DNA of 9,500 nucleotides from an uncultured Lachnospiraceae bacterium (lineage in GTDB: Bacteria; Bacillota_A; Clostridia; Lachnospirales; Lachnospiraceae): the NCBI GenBank assembly GCA_900556645.1, contig USPJ01000025.1, forward strand, positions 1 to 9,500, written 5' to 3'. Shown one piece after another: positions 1 to 5,820 of the stretch. Made by a program: the position numbers and the translations under genes. Under the pieces are notes generated by a model. The model saw only the letters and a list, made by a program, of their open reading frames with translations. It had not been told where the DNA came from and did no database searches. Position 1 is the first letter of the stretch, and each line of letters begins with the position of its first letter.

Positions 1-96
1 ATCTGCTGAAGCCACAATTCTGCCATTCTCTATATACAGATCTGTGACTTTATAACTGCCATCTTCCTGAAAAACTTTTCCATTCTTTATAACCAT
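1..96 (-). CDS. nagA: N-acetylglucosamine-6-phosphate deacetylase, N-terminal part (runs off the window)
   Basis: Only the first 32 codons are inside the window; the gene continues past the left edge. Reading from the ATG at 96, the peptide begins MVIKNGKVFQEDGSYKV and continues with DLYIENGRIVASAD. This is the N-terminal beta-strand pattern of amidohydrolases (xIKNGKVF...IxxGRI), and it resembles NagA of Clostridia closely. NagA removes the acetyl group from GlcNAc-6-phosphate in the cytoplasm and supplies GlcN-6-phosphate to NagB. The start is supported by an AGAGG ribosome binding site about 10 bases upstream. The preceding gene on the same strand ends in NagB sequence, the usual nagBA order, which strengthens the call. 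Because the nagB part upstream is broken, nagA may now depend on the lipoprotein promoter near 1600. Other amidohydrolases share the N-terminal pattern, so the name rests partly on context. Confidence 0.78.
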   Translation of the reverse strand, partial: MVIKNGKVFQEDGSYKVTDLYIENGRIVASAD

Positions 97-142
97 CTGA
101 TTTTTGCCTCTTTTCTCGCTGAAGTGAATTATTAAGTATTTC

Positions 143-163
143 CCTGACTTTATCTCTGTCAGG
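143..163 (-). promoter_or_regulatory. Small hairpin in the nagB-nagA spacer
   Basis: In the 111-base gap between the NagB stop and the nagA start, the arms CCTGAC and GTCAGG pair perfectly (6 bp) around a 9-base loop. No run of T follows on either strand, so it is not a standard terminator; it may be an mRNA-stability or processing element. The rest of the gap is AT-rich and holds only weak -10-like boxes, none with a convincing -35. Confidence 0.35.
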
Positions 164-207
164 CAATTCTTTCCACTGATACTGTTATTATCACACAAGA
201 GCCGATA

Positions 208-759
208 TTATAAAAGTCCTTTTTCTTTAATAAGACTTAAAGCATCTTCATCTGCCACTACAGTTACATCCTGATGAAGCTGAAGGATAGATGCAGGTAC
301 ATTTGGTGTGATCGGTCCATACAGGGATTTGTACAAAGCATCTGCCTTGGCACTTCCTGTTGCTACAAGAAGAATTTTCTTTGCTGCCATAATGTTCTTG
401 ATTCCCATGGTGTATGCCTGTTTCGGAACTTCATCCATACTTTCAAAAAATCTTGCATTTGCCTTGATAGTGCTTTCTGTAAGGTCTACACAATGAGTTT
501 CCTTCTCAAAAGCTTCTCCGGGTTCATTGAAACCAATATGTCCGTTTCCGCCAATTCCCAGAAGCTGGATATCAATTCCACCTACACTGCGGATGATCTC
601 ATTATAATCTGCACATGCTTTGTCGCTGTCTTCTTCCAGTCCGTTTGGTACATAGGTTTTGTTTTTGTCAATGTTTACATGATCGAACAGGTTTGTGTTC
701 ATGAAATAACGATAGCTCTGGTCATTGTCACCGGAAAGTCCCTTATATTCATCCAGATT
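208..759 (-). pseudogene. nagB: Glucosamine-6-phosphate deaminase lacking its N-terminus
   Basis: This is the NagB part of the chimeric ORF, about 184 residues against roughly 240 for Firmicutes NagB. It converts GlcN-6-phosphate to fructose-6-phosphate and ammonia when intact. Seen in order: NLDEYKGL with the catalytic Asp (ORF residue 270, matching E. coli Asp72), SYRYFMNTNLFDHVNI, GIGGNGHIGFNEP with His341 and Glu346 (E. coli His143 and Glu148; Asn339 stands where E. coli has Asp141, as is common in Firmicutes), ARFF with Arg370, and GSAKADAL with Lys405. Missing are the first 60 or so residues, including the Gly/Ser/Thr-rich phosphate-binding loop near the N-terminus, so this piece should be inactive. 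It begins exactly at the conserved NLDEY stretch and has no start codon or ribosome site of its own there. It is followed by nagA, as in intact nagBA operons. No internal frameshift or stop is present, so the break is recent or is an assembly artefact. Confidence 0.85.
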
Positions 760-1560
760 CAGAACCGTTGTCTCATTCCTTTTGACAGTTACTTCTTTTG
801 TATCTCCATATCCGTCATTTGCGGCGGTTACCTGATAGGTTCCCTCCGGGATCTCCACATTCATATCTTTTTCTATCTTATAGATGTGCTTCCCGCCAAT
901 GCTGATACTTCCGCCTTCAAATAGATCCGTATGTGTCAGCACAATGAAACCGTGACCACTGGTGACATTGACCGAGATGATCTTTTTATCCATTCCGGCA
1001 ACCCGCAGCTTATCATTTCCGGTGATCGTGTCTAAAGATATCTGCTCACCATCTAAAAAAACCAACAGTGAATCATCATAATAATATTTGGTCTTACCCA
1101 CTGTAATCATCTGTTGATCCTGTTTCATAGAAAAACGCTCTACGTTTTCCTGCTCCCATGCTTCGTCGGAAAGCTGTATCAACGAAACAGCTCCGTTTTC
1201 TCTGGTTTCCCCAATCTTCACAATCCTGCCCGGCAGCATCTTCTCCACACCGGTCAGTCCTCCGTATTTATCCCGAAACTCTGTTCCGTCGGAATAACCA
1301 TAATCAGATATCTTACCGCTTTTGGTATTCTGAAGACGTATCAACTGTTTCTCTGTATCTATCTCTATTACTGCATATGTTTTTTGCTCCGATTCGTTTT
1401 TCTTCGCTTCCTCTTCTTTGGTGTCTTTCTCCTTGCCCAGACTGTAAACCTCATTTCCTACTTTGATATTGCTCTCTTTTTTATCTCCACAGCCTGCGAT
1501 AACCAGAGTCAGCAGCAGAAGCATTCCCATACACAGAAAACCTTTTTTCCTGCTTTTCAT
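208..1560 (-). CDS. Chimeric ORF: PEGA-domain lipoprotein fused in frame to a truncated NagB
   Basis: This is a 450-residue ORF made of two unrelated parts. Residues 1-24 are a lipoprotein signal peptide: basic MKSRKK, a hydrophobic stretch, and lipobox LVIAGC with Cys24 as lipidation site. Residues 25-60 are a charged Lys/Glu-rich linker, and 61-210 a region I cannot name. Residues about 212-270 form a PEGA domain (IPEGTYQVTAANDGYG, then KEVTVKRNETTVLNLD), a small beta-fold common in surface proteins. From about residue 268 to 450 the sequence is glucosamine-6-phosphate deaminase. The start has a good site (GATGAGGTGAG) and a strong promoter just upstream. If made, the product would be exported and anchored outside the membrane, where a cytoplasmic sugar-phosphate enzyme has no use. 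The lipoprotein probably also lost its own C-terminal part, since related proteins appear to continue past this domain. The fused product is unlikely to be a normal functional protein; the ORF may be a deletion product or an assembly join. Confidence 0.85.
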   Translation of the reverse strand: MKSRKKGFLCMGMLLLLTLVIAGCGDKKESNIKVGNEVYSLGKEKDTKEEEAKKNESEQKTYAVIEIDTEKQLIRLQNTKSGKISDYGYSDGTEFRDKYGGLTGVEKMLPGRIVKIGETRENGAVSLIQLSDEAWEQENVERFSMKQDQQMITVGKTKYYYDDSLLVFLDGEQISLDTITGNDKLRVAGMDKKIISVNVTSGHGFIVLTHTDLFEGGSISIGGKHIYKIEKDMNVEIPEGTYQVTAANDGYGDTKEVTVKRNETTVLNLDEYKGLSGDNDQSYRYFMNTNLFDHVNIDKNKTYVPNGLEEDSDKACADYNEIIRSVGGIDIQLLGIGGNGHIGFNEPGEAFEKETHCVDLTESTIKANARFFESMDEVPKQAYTMGIKNIMAAKKILLVATGSAKADALYKSLYGPITPNVPASILQLHQDVTVVADEDALSLIKEKGLL

Positions 1561-1581
1561 GGCTCACCTCATCTAATTTTT

Positions 1582-1610
1582 ATTATACATGATTCCCCAT
1601 GAAATGCCAA
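1582..1610 (-). promoter_or_regulatory. Sigma-A promoter of the lipoprotein gene
   Basis: A TTGGCA box (1605-1610, 5 of 6 to consensus), a 17-base spacer and a perfect TATAAT (1582-1587) read leftward. Transcription should begin near 1575, leaving a leader of about 15 bases that still contains the GAGGTGA ribosome site. The spacer carries TGGGGAATC (1591-1599), also found before the histidine kinase gene. No terminator is visible between the kinase-like gene stop (1624) and this promoter, so read-through from the proS operon is possible. Confidence 0.75.
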
Positions 1611-1623
1611 GAAACTTTCACTT

Positions 1624-2604
1624 TTATGAGTATGCGAAATGCTTCATAAATGCCAAAAACTGTGCTCTGTTTTCCTCCTCGGATTTCATCTTTTCCAACT
1701 TCTCTAAGTATCTGCCAAATCCCCATGCTTTATTAGCATTATAGTAGTGGTTTGCGATTTTCCAAAATTTTTCGGGATAGGCAAGCCGCAGATACAATTG
1801 CTCGGTCTCGTATTCGGACATCTTCCGACTTTCCTCATAGGAGCGTATCATCTCCATCCCCAATCCCATGTTCCAATTATTTTTCTCCAAAATTTTTCGC
1901 ATAAACCGTGCCAAATCACTGACCTGTACGTCATAGCAAATACTGTCAAAGCTGATAATCGCCGGCTCATTTTCGCAAAAAACAATGTTGTGCTGGTTAA
2001 AATCGCCGTGACAGACCCCGAATCCCTGTCGCTGCTCCTGCTGGTTTCGCAGTCCATCCAGTATCTCCTGTGCCTGCTCCTCCAATCTGGGATACAGTTC
2101 TAAGAATTCCTTTTCAAATTCACTTTTACTTTTTCTGCTTTTTACATAATTTTTGATGGTTCGCAACTCTCTGGTATGCTTTTCATATGTCTCCAGCAAT
2201 TTTTCTTCTCCGCTTTTTAATACCTCCGGCATTTCTTCCGTGGTCTCATTCAGAATATTATGTAAACTCGCAAGGGTCTTTACCCCTTTCTGTATTTCAT
2301 CCCAGCTTCCGGTACTGCATTCTTTTCCTTCGCACCAGTATCGCATCAAATAAGCATATCCGTCCGGATCGTGGCTTAAATGTTCTCCCTCTTTGGTAGA
2401 CACCACCCTCTCGGTTCTCAGTCCTTTTTCATTGACTGCATCCAGTATCTCCGCCAGAAAATCTGCCTTTGCAGCGGAGCCGGCATATTCTTTGAGATAG
2501 ACTTTTCCCTTGTCGGTTACGGCAAAAACCGCACCTCTGCCCTTATAGGTATCCAAGACCTCCAGCGAATATTGTTCAAAGACCGCTTCTTCTTTATAAT
2601 ACAC
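1624..2604 (-). CDS. CotS-type aminoglycoside-phosphotransferase-like kinase
   Basis: This is a member of the protein-kinase-like APH/CotS superfamily, 326 residues from a GTG start. The GTG at 2604 is chosen because a strong GGAGGGG site lies just before it; the ATG at 2655 would add 17 residues (MIERHRIAV...) without a clear ribosome site. Numbered from the GTG, VYLKEY (Lys38) suits the nucleotide-binding lysine, MRYW near 87 the hinge, CHGDFNQHNIVF (His199, Asp201, Asn206) the catalytic loop, and IISFDS (Ser218, Asp220) the metal-binding strand. DVQVSDLARFMRKILEKNNW is typical of the CotS group. Where most relatives have IDF or IDW, this protein has ISF, so the first acidic residue is a serine; activity cannot be assumed. 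Relatives include spore coat proteins (CotS, YutH) and small-molecule kinases; the substrate is unknown. It lies 63 bases after cca and is probably the last gene of the proS-cca transcript. Confidence 0.8.
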   Translation of the reverse strand: MYYKEEAVFEQYSLEVLDTYKGRGAVFAVTDKGKVYLKEYAGSAAKADFLAEILDAVNEKGLRTERVVSTKEGEHLSHDPDGYAYLMRYWCEGKECSTGSWDEIQKGVKTLASLHNILNETTEEMPEVLKSGEEKLLETYEKHTRELRTIKNYVKSRKSKSEFEKEFLELYPRLEEQAQEILDGLRNQQEQRQGFGVCHGDFNQHNIVFCENEPAIISFDSICYDVQVSDLARFMRKILEKNNWNMGLGMEMIRSYEESRKMSEYETEQLYLRLAYPEKFWKIANHYYNANKAWGFGRYLEKLEKMKSEEENRAQFLAFMKHFAYS

Positions 2605-2606
2605 AA

Positions 2607-2669
2607 AAACCCCTCCACATGACCGATTCACAGCTATCCTGTGTCTCTCTATCATATGAAAAGGGGTTT
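2607..2669 (-). promoter_or_regulatory. Long-range stem masking the kinase-like gene ribosome site
   Basis: In the RNA, AAACCCCT (2662-2669, overlapping the cca stop codon) is perfectly complementary to AGGGGTTT (2607-2614), which contains part of the GGAGGGG ribosome site for the GTG at 2604. Between the arms sits a small hairpin, CACAG/CTGTG (2629-2643). The 3' arm is followed by only a few unpaired T, so termination looks weak. Ribosomes finishing cca would open the stem, which would couple translation of the two genes. Confidence 0.45.
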
Positions 2670-3999
2670 ATTTATATACCTTTTTCACTTGTCCCAACAG
2701 ATATTCTTTTTGATTCTTCTCCGGTTCCTCTAACACTTCCTCTAAAAGAAGCTTCAAAACCTCACCGATTTCCTTACCCGGCTTCATTCCCACCTCTATC
2801 AGGTCTTTTCCGCTGACTGCCAAATCCTTTAGGCTCAGGCAGTTCTGCTCCTCCTTTATCTTCCTGTAAAGCTTCTCATAAGCATCCACATATTCCAGCT
2901 TTTCTTCTCTTCGGTAGTCACTCTGTGCCAGAATATCCGCTCTTTTCAATGTGAAAATATCCGGATACCGCTCCTCTCCGATTCGGTGGATGGCTCTTCT
3001 TACATTTTTCGGCTCCAGAGGCGGATTGTCATCATGCCATTGAACCAGCCCACATACTTTATTCATGGTATCCACATCAAACTTCAGTCTTCGGAAAATC
3101 CTGTGTGCCATTTTAGCTCCCTCTTGGGGATGACCGTAAAAATGAGCAACACCCTTTTCATCCACAGTTTTACAGACAGGCTTTGCAATATCATGGAACA
3201 GAGCCGCCAATCGCAGCACTTTATCATTGGGAACATTTTCTAAAACCCTTAAGGTATGTTCTCCCACGGTATAACAATGATGCGGATTCTCCTGCGTAGT
3301 TTCCATTAATCGGGAAAATTCCGGCAACACCACATCCGCGATTCCGCTCTCATAGACTTTTCGCATTTCCTGTGGATTAGGTGAGGTCAAAAGCTTCACC
3401 AGCTCCGTCTGAATTCGCTCTGCACTGATTTTTCCAATGGTAGGGGACAGTTCCCGAATTGCCTGAAAGGTATTCTCTTCCACCGAAAAGCCCAGTTGTG
3501 CCCCGAAGCGGAGTGCCCGCAGCATCCGCAGTGCATCCTCCGTAAAACGTTCCCTGGGATTTCCCACACAGCGGATACATTTTCTCTCCAAGTCTCCTAT
3601 TCCGTCAAAGGCATCCACCAAGCCATGGCTCTCGTTATAAGCCATGGCATTAATGGTAAAATCCCTTCTCTTTAAATCCTCTAACAGATTTGAAGTATAG
3701 GTAACCTCCTTGGGATGTCTGGCATCTTCATACTCTCCGTCAATACGGTAAGTAGTTACCTCAAAACCTTCCCGTTCCAGCATTACCGTAACCGTTCCGT
3801 GTTGGATTCCCGTATCTATGGTATGGGAAAACAAACGCTTCACTTCCTGCGGTTTGGCAGAGGTTGTAATGTCCCAATCCTGGGGATTTCTGCCCAGCAC
3901 GGAATCCCGGACACATCCGCCTACTGCATAGGCTTCGTATCCGGCTTCCTCTAAAATCTTTATGATGCTGCTGACCTTTTCCGGTAACTGAATCTTCAT
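2668..3999 (-). CDS. cca: CCA tRNA nucleotidyltransferase
   Basis: This enzyme adds or repairs the 3' CCA end of tRNAs from CTP and ATP, without a nucleic acid template. The 443-residue protein shows the class II nucleotidyltransferase head: AVGGCVRD (Gly27, Gly28, Arg31), then DWDIT with the metal-binding Asp41 and Asp43, RRDFTINAMA at 111-120, and the nucleotide-selecting region ERFTEDALRMLRALRF at 150-165. A C-terminal HD domain follows: HTLRVLENV near 248, LAALFHDIAKP with His269-Asp270, GHPQEGAKMA at 289, and VQWHDDNPP at 319. The HD domain may give phosphohydrolase activity, as in several bacterial enzymes of this family. Poly(A) polymerase shares the head domain, but length and HD domain favour the CCA-adding type. 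The ATG at 3999 has an AGGAAGAGGAAG purine tract just upstream. It lies 42 bases downstream of proS on the same strand with no terminator seen, so it is probably under the proline T-box. Confidence 0.93.
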   Translation of the reverse strand: MKIQLPEKVSSIIKILEEAGYEAYAVGGCVRDSVLGRNPQDWDITTSAKPQEVKRLFSHTIDTGIQHGTVTVMLEREGFEVTTYRIDGEYEDARHPKEVTYTSNLLEDLKRRDFTINAMAYNESHGLVDAFDGIGDLERKCIRCVGNPRERFTEDALRMLRALRFGAQLGFSVEENTFQAIRELSPTIGKISAERIQTELVKLLTSPNPQEMRKVYESGIADVVLPEFSRLMETTQENPHHCYTVGEHTLRVLENVPNDKVLRLAALFHDIAKPVCKTVDEKGVAHFYGHPQEGAKMAHRIFRRLKFDVDTMNKVCGLVQWHDDNPPLEPKNVRRAIHRIGEERYPDIFTLKRADILAQSDYRREEKLEYVDAYEKLYRKIKEEQNCLSLKDLAVSGKDLIEVGMKPGKEIGEVLKLLLEEVLEEPEKNQKEYLLGQVKKVYK

Positions 4000-4041
4000 A
4001 CTTCCTCTTCCTGTCCCATCACCATGGTTGTTTACGCTGAT

Positions 4042-5484
4042 TTAATATGCTTTACCCCAATAGATAAGCTTGTGTGCCGGTTTTCCGCAGCAGACGCAGG
4101 TATCTGCAATCTGTTCCTGATCCTGGAACGGCATACAACGTGAGGTGGCTGTGGTTTCCTCTTTGATTTTATCCTCACATGCCCGGTCACCGCACCACAT
4201 ACCGCGGATAAATCCCGGTTTCTCCTCTACAATCTTTTTAAACTCTTCATAATTGTGTGCATCCCAGATATGGGCATCTCTGTGGGCCTTTGCTCTCTGG
4301 AACATTTCTTCCTGAATTTTTTCCAAAAGCTGTGGCAGAACCGCTGCCACTTCCTCTAAACTGCACTCTATTTTTTCTCTGGTATCTCTACGTACCAGCA
4401 CACATTTTCCTGCTGCAATATCCTTCGGTCCCAATTCCACACGAACCGGAATTCCTCTCATCTCCTGCTCTGAGAATTTCCATCCCGGACTCTTTTCGCT
4501 GTCGTCCAACTTGGTTCGGATACCTGCCTTCAGAAGTGCTTCCTTCACTTCTCCTGCTCGCTCCAGTACGCCTTCCTTCTGCTGCTGGATTGGAATTACC
4601 ATAACCTGTGTCGGTGCGATTCTCGGCGGCAATACCAGACCGGAATCATCTCCGTGTACCATAATGATAGCACCAATCAGACGGGTAGTCATACCCCATG
4701 AGGTCTGATGTACATACTGCAATTTGTTCTCTTTGTCTGTATACTGTATTCCAAAAGCTTTGGCGAATCCGTCTCCAAAGTTATGACTGGTTCCTGACTG
4801 CAATGCTTTTCCGTCATGCATTAATGCCTCGATAGTATAGGTTGCCTCGGCTCCTGCAAATTTCTCCTTGTCCGTCTTTCTTCCCCGCACTACAGGCATT
4901 GCCAGAACCTCTTCACAGAAGTCTGCATAAAGGTTCAACATCTGTACGGTTCTCTCCTCTGCTTCCTCTGCGGTTGCGTGAGCGGTATGACCCTCCTGCC
5001 ACAAAAATTCTCTGGAACGCAGGAACGGTCTCGTTTCTTTTTCCCATCTTACCACGGAACACCACTGGTTATACACCTTTGGCAAATCACGATAAGACTG
5101 AATATCATCTTTATAAAAATCACAGAACAGGGTCTCCGAAGTAGGTCTGACACACAGTCTCTCCTGTAACGGATTCAATCCACCGTGGGTTACCCATGCC
5201 ACCTCCGGTGCAAAGCCTTCTACGTGATCCTTTTCTTTTTGAAGAAGACTCTCCGGTATAAACATCGGCATATAAACATTTTCCACACCTGTTTCTTTGA
5301 ATCTGCGGTCAAGCTCTGTCTGGATATTTTCCCAGATAGCATAGCCCGCCGGTTTGATTACCATACATCCTTTAATGGAAGAATAGTCGATTAACTCTGC
5401 TTTTTTTACCACATCCGTATACCATTGTGCAAAATCTTCCTCCATGGATGTGATTGCTTCTACTAATTTTTTGTCCTTTGCCAT
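4042..5484 (-). CDS. proS: Prolyl-tRNA synthetase, short eukaryote/archaeal-like type
   Basis: It charges tRNA-Pro with proline in the cytoplasm. The ATG at 5484 gives 480 residues, the usual size of the short type, and has an ideal AAAGGAG site 7 bases upstream. In-frame ATGs at 5580 and 5529 lie within the T-box terminator and next hairpin and are not preferred. Seen: the class II core from about 35 ([12 protein letters not shown]), [10 protein letters not shown] at 111, motif 2 [24 protein letters not shown] at 147-169, the [15 protein letters not shown] block at 231, motif 3 [10 protein letters not shown] at 282, the anticodon-binding domain from about 293 to 400, and a C-terminal zinc-type domain with Cys431, Cys436, Cys450 and CxCC at 463-466, ending in the family-typical GKAY. 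The large editing insertion found in the E. coli type is absent, so mischarged alanine would need a separate editing protein. The T-box leader with a proline codon independently supports the amino acid. Confidence 0.95.
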   Translation of the reverse strand: MAKDKKLVEAITSMEEDFAQWYTDVVKKAELIDYSSIKGCMVIKPAGYAIWENIQTELDRRFKETGVENVYMPMFIPESLLQKEKDHVEGFAPEVAWVTHGGLNPLQERLCVRPTSETLFCDFYKDDIQSYRDLPKVYNQWCSVVRWEKETRPFLRSREFLWQEGHTAHATAEEAEERTVQMLNLYADFCEEVLAMPVVRGRKTDKEKFAGAEATYTIEALMHDGKALQSGTSHNFGDGFAKAFGIQYTDKENKLQYVHQTSWGMTTRLIGAIIMVHGDDSGLVLPPRIAPTQVMVIPIQQQKEGVLERAGEVKEALLKAGIRTKLDDSEKSPGWKFSEQEMRGIPVRVELGPKDIAAGKCVLVRRDTREKIECSLEEVAAVLPQLLEKIQEEMFQRAKAHRDAHIWDAHNYEEFKKIVEEKPGFIRGMWCGDRACEDKIKEETTATSRCMPFQDQEQIADTCVCCGKPAHKLIYWGKAY

Positions 5485-5531
5485 GTTTTTTCTCCTTTTC
5501 TTTTTCTTAGATGAACCTGCCCGACCCATTT

Positions 5532-5546
5532 CCCTCCTTCGGAGGG
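5532..5546 (-). promoter_or_regulatory. Hairpin between T-box terminator and proS start
   Basis: CCCTCC and GGAGGG pair perfectly around a three-base loop just downstream of the T-box terminator. Its 3' arm contains a strong ribosome-site-like AAGGAGG, three bases before an in-frame ATG at 5529. It has no T run, so it is not a terminator. It may hide that decoy site or protect the mRNA 5' region after processing. Confidence 0.5.
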
Positions 5547-5558
5547 CTTTTATATAAT

Positions 5559-5608
5559 AAAAAAGCCGGAGACGATTCATCCCTCAAAAGGGACCGAAAG
5601 TCTTCGGC
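5559..5608 (-). terminator. T-box-controlled intrinsic terminator
   Basis: GCCGAAGAC (5608-5600) pairs with GTCTCCGGC (5573-5565) with one A-C mismatch. An inner TCCC/GGGA hairpin is included, and the stem is followed by TTTTTTATT. The 5' arm overlaps the antiterminator helix CCGAA/TTCGG, so the two structures exclude each other, as expected for a T-box switch. Confidence 0.9.
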
Positions 5609-5784
5609 GGTACCACCCTAATTAACGCACACTGCGTTCTCTCTTCTTCCGTTAACGCCGGAATACGCCAAACTTTCATTCGGATGCTCCAAGGTAGGTT
5701 CAAGGCTCGCTGTGATGAAATCTCTCAGCCATTGATTTCTTCTCTGTAATCCTGCGTTTCCTCTACTAATCCTTTTCTTTGCGT
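5559..5784 (-). promoter_or_regulatory. T-box riboswitch (proline) before proS
   Basis: The leader RNA senses uncharged tRNA and allows transcription of proS only when charging is low. The T-box sequence AGGGTGGTACCGCC (5619-5606) is unmistakable. Its UGGU (5615-5612) would pair with the ACCA end of tRNA-Pro. The antiterminator is visible: AGGG (5619-5616) with CCCT (5592-5589), plus CCGAA/TTCGG (5607-5603 with 5598-5594). In Stem I the 5' side has AGTA (5767-5764), the apical hairpin GAAATC/GATTTC surrounds GGCTGAGA, and the 3' side reads TTGAACCTACC. Here CCT (5698-5696) followed by A fits a proline specifier codon. Two further hairpins, TTCCG/CGGAA and AACGCA/TGCGTT (5638-5624), precede the T-box sequence. 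The 5' end is inferred from the promoter, the specifier from position and motif. The likely regulated unit is proS, cca and the kinase-like gene. Confidence 0.93.
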
Positions 5785-5789
5785 ATTGT

Positions 5790-5819
5790 ATTTTACCCCC
5801 TGCCTTTGCCCCTTGTCAA
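5790..5819 (-). promoter_or_regulatory. Sigma-A promoter of the proS leader
   Basis: A perfect TTGACA (5814-5819), an 18-base G-rich spacer and TAAAAT (5790-5795) read leftward into the T-box leader. The first base should be near 5784. The -35 box starts one base after the stop codon of the upstream membrane protein gene, so the two genes are packed tightly but proS has its own promoter. Confidence 0.8.
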
Positions 5820-5820
5820 G

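Noticed and set aside
274..924. Long plus-strand open frame opposite the chimeric gene
   Set aside because: It is antisense to a frame with clear lipoprotein and NagB homology, has no ribosome site, and its product has no recognisable domain and a composition typical of a reverse-strand shadow.
2605..2655. ATG start at 2655 for the CotS-like kinase
   Set aside because: It lacks a ribosome site, whereas GTG at 2604 follows GGAGGGG at good distance; the extra residues lie across the predicted RNA stem.
2607..2669. Intrinsic terminator after cca
   Set aside because: The stem has a long 47-base interior and only two unpaired T before TGTG, so efficient termination is doubtful; it is kept as a possible translational structure.
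5485..5580. Longer ProS starting at 5580 or 5529
   Set aside because: The first ATG lies inside the T-box terminator and the second has its ribosome site three bases away within a hairpin; the ATG at 5484 has ideal spacing and gives the family length.
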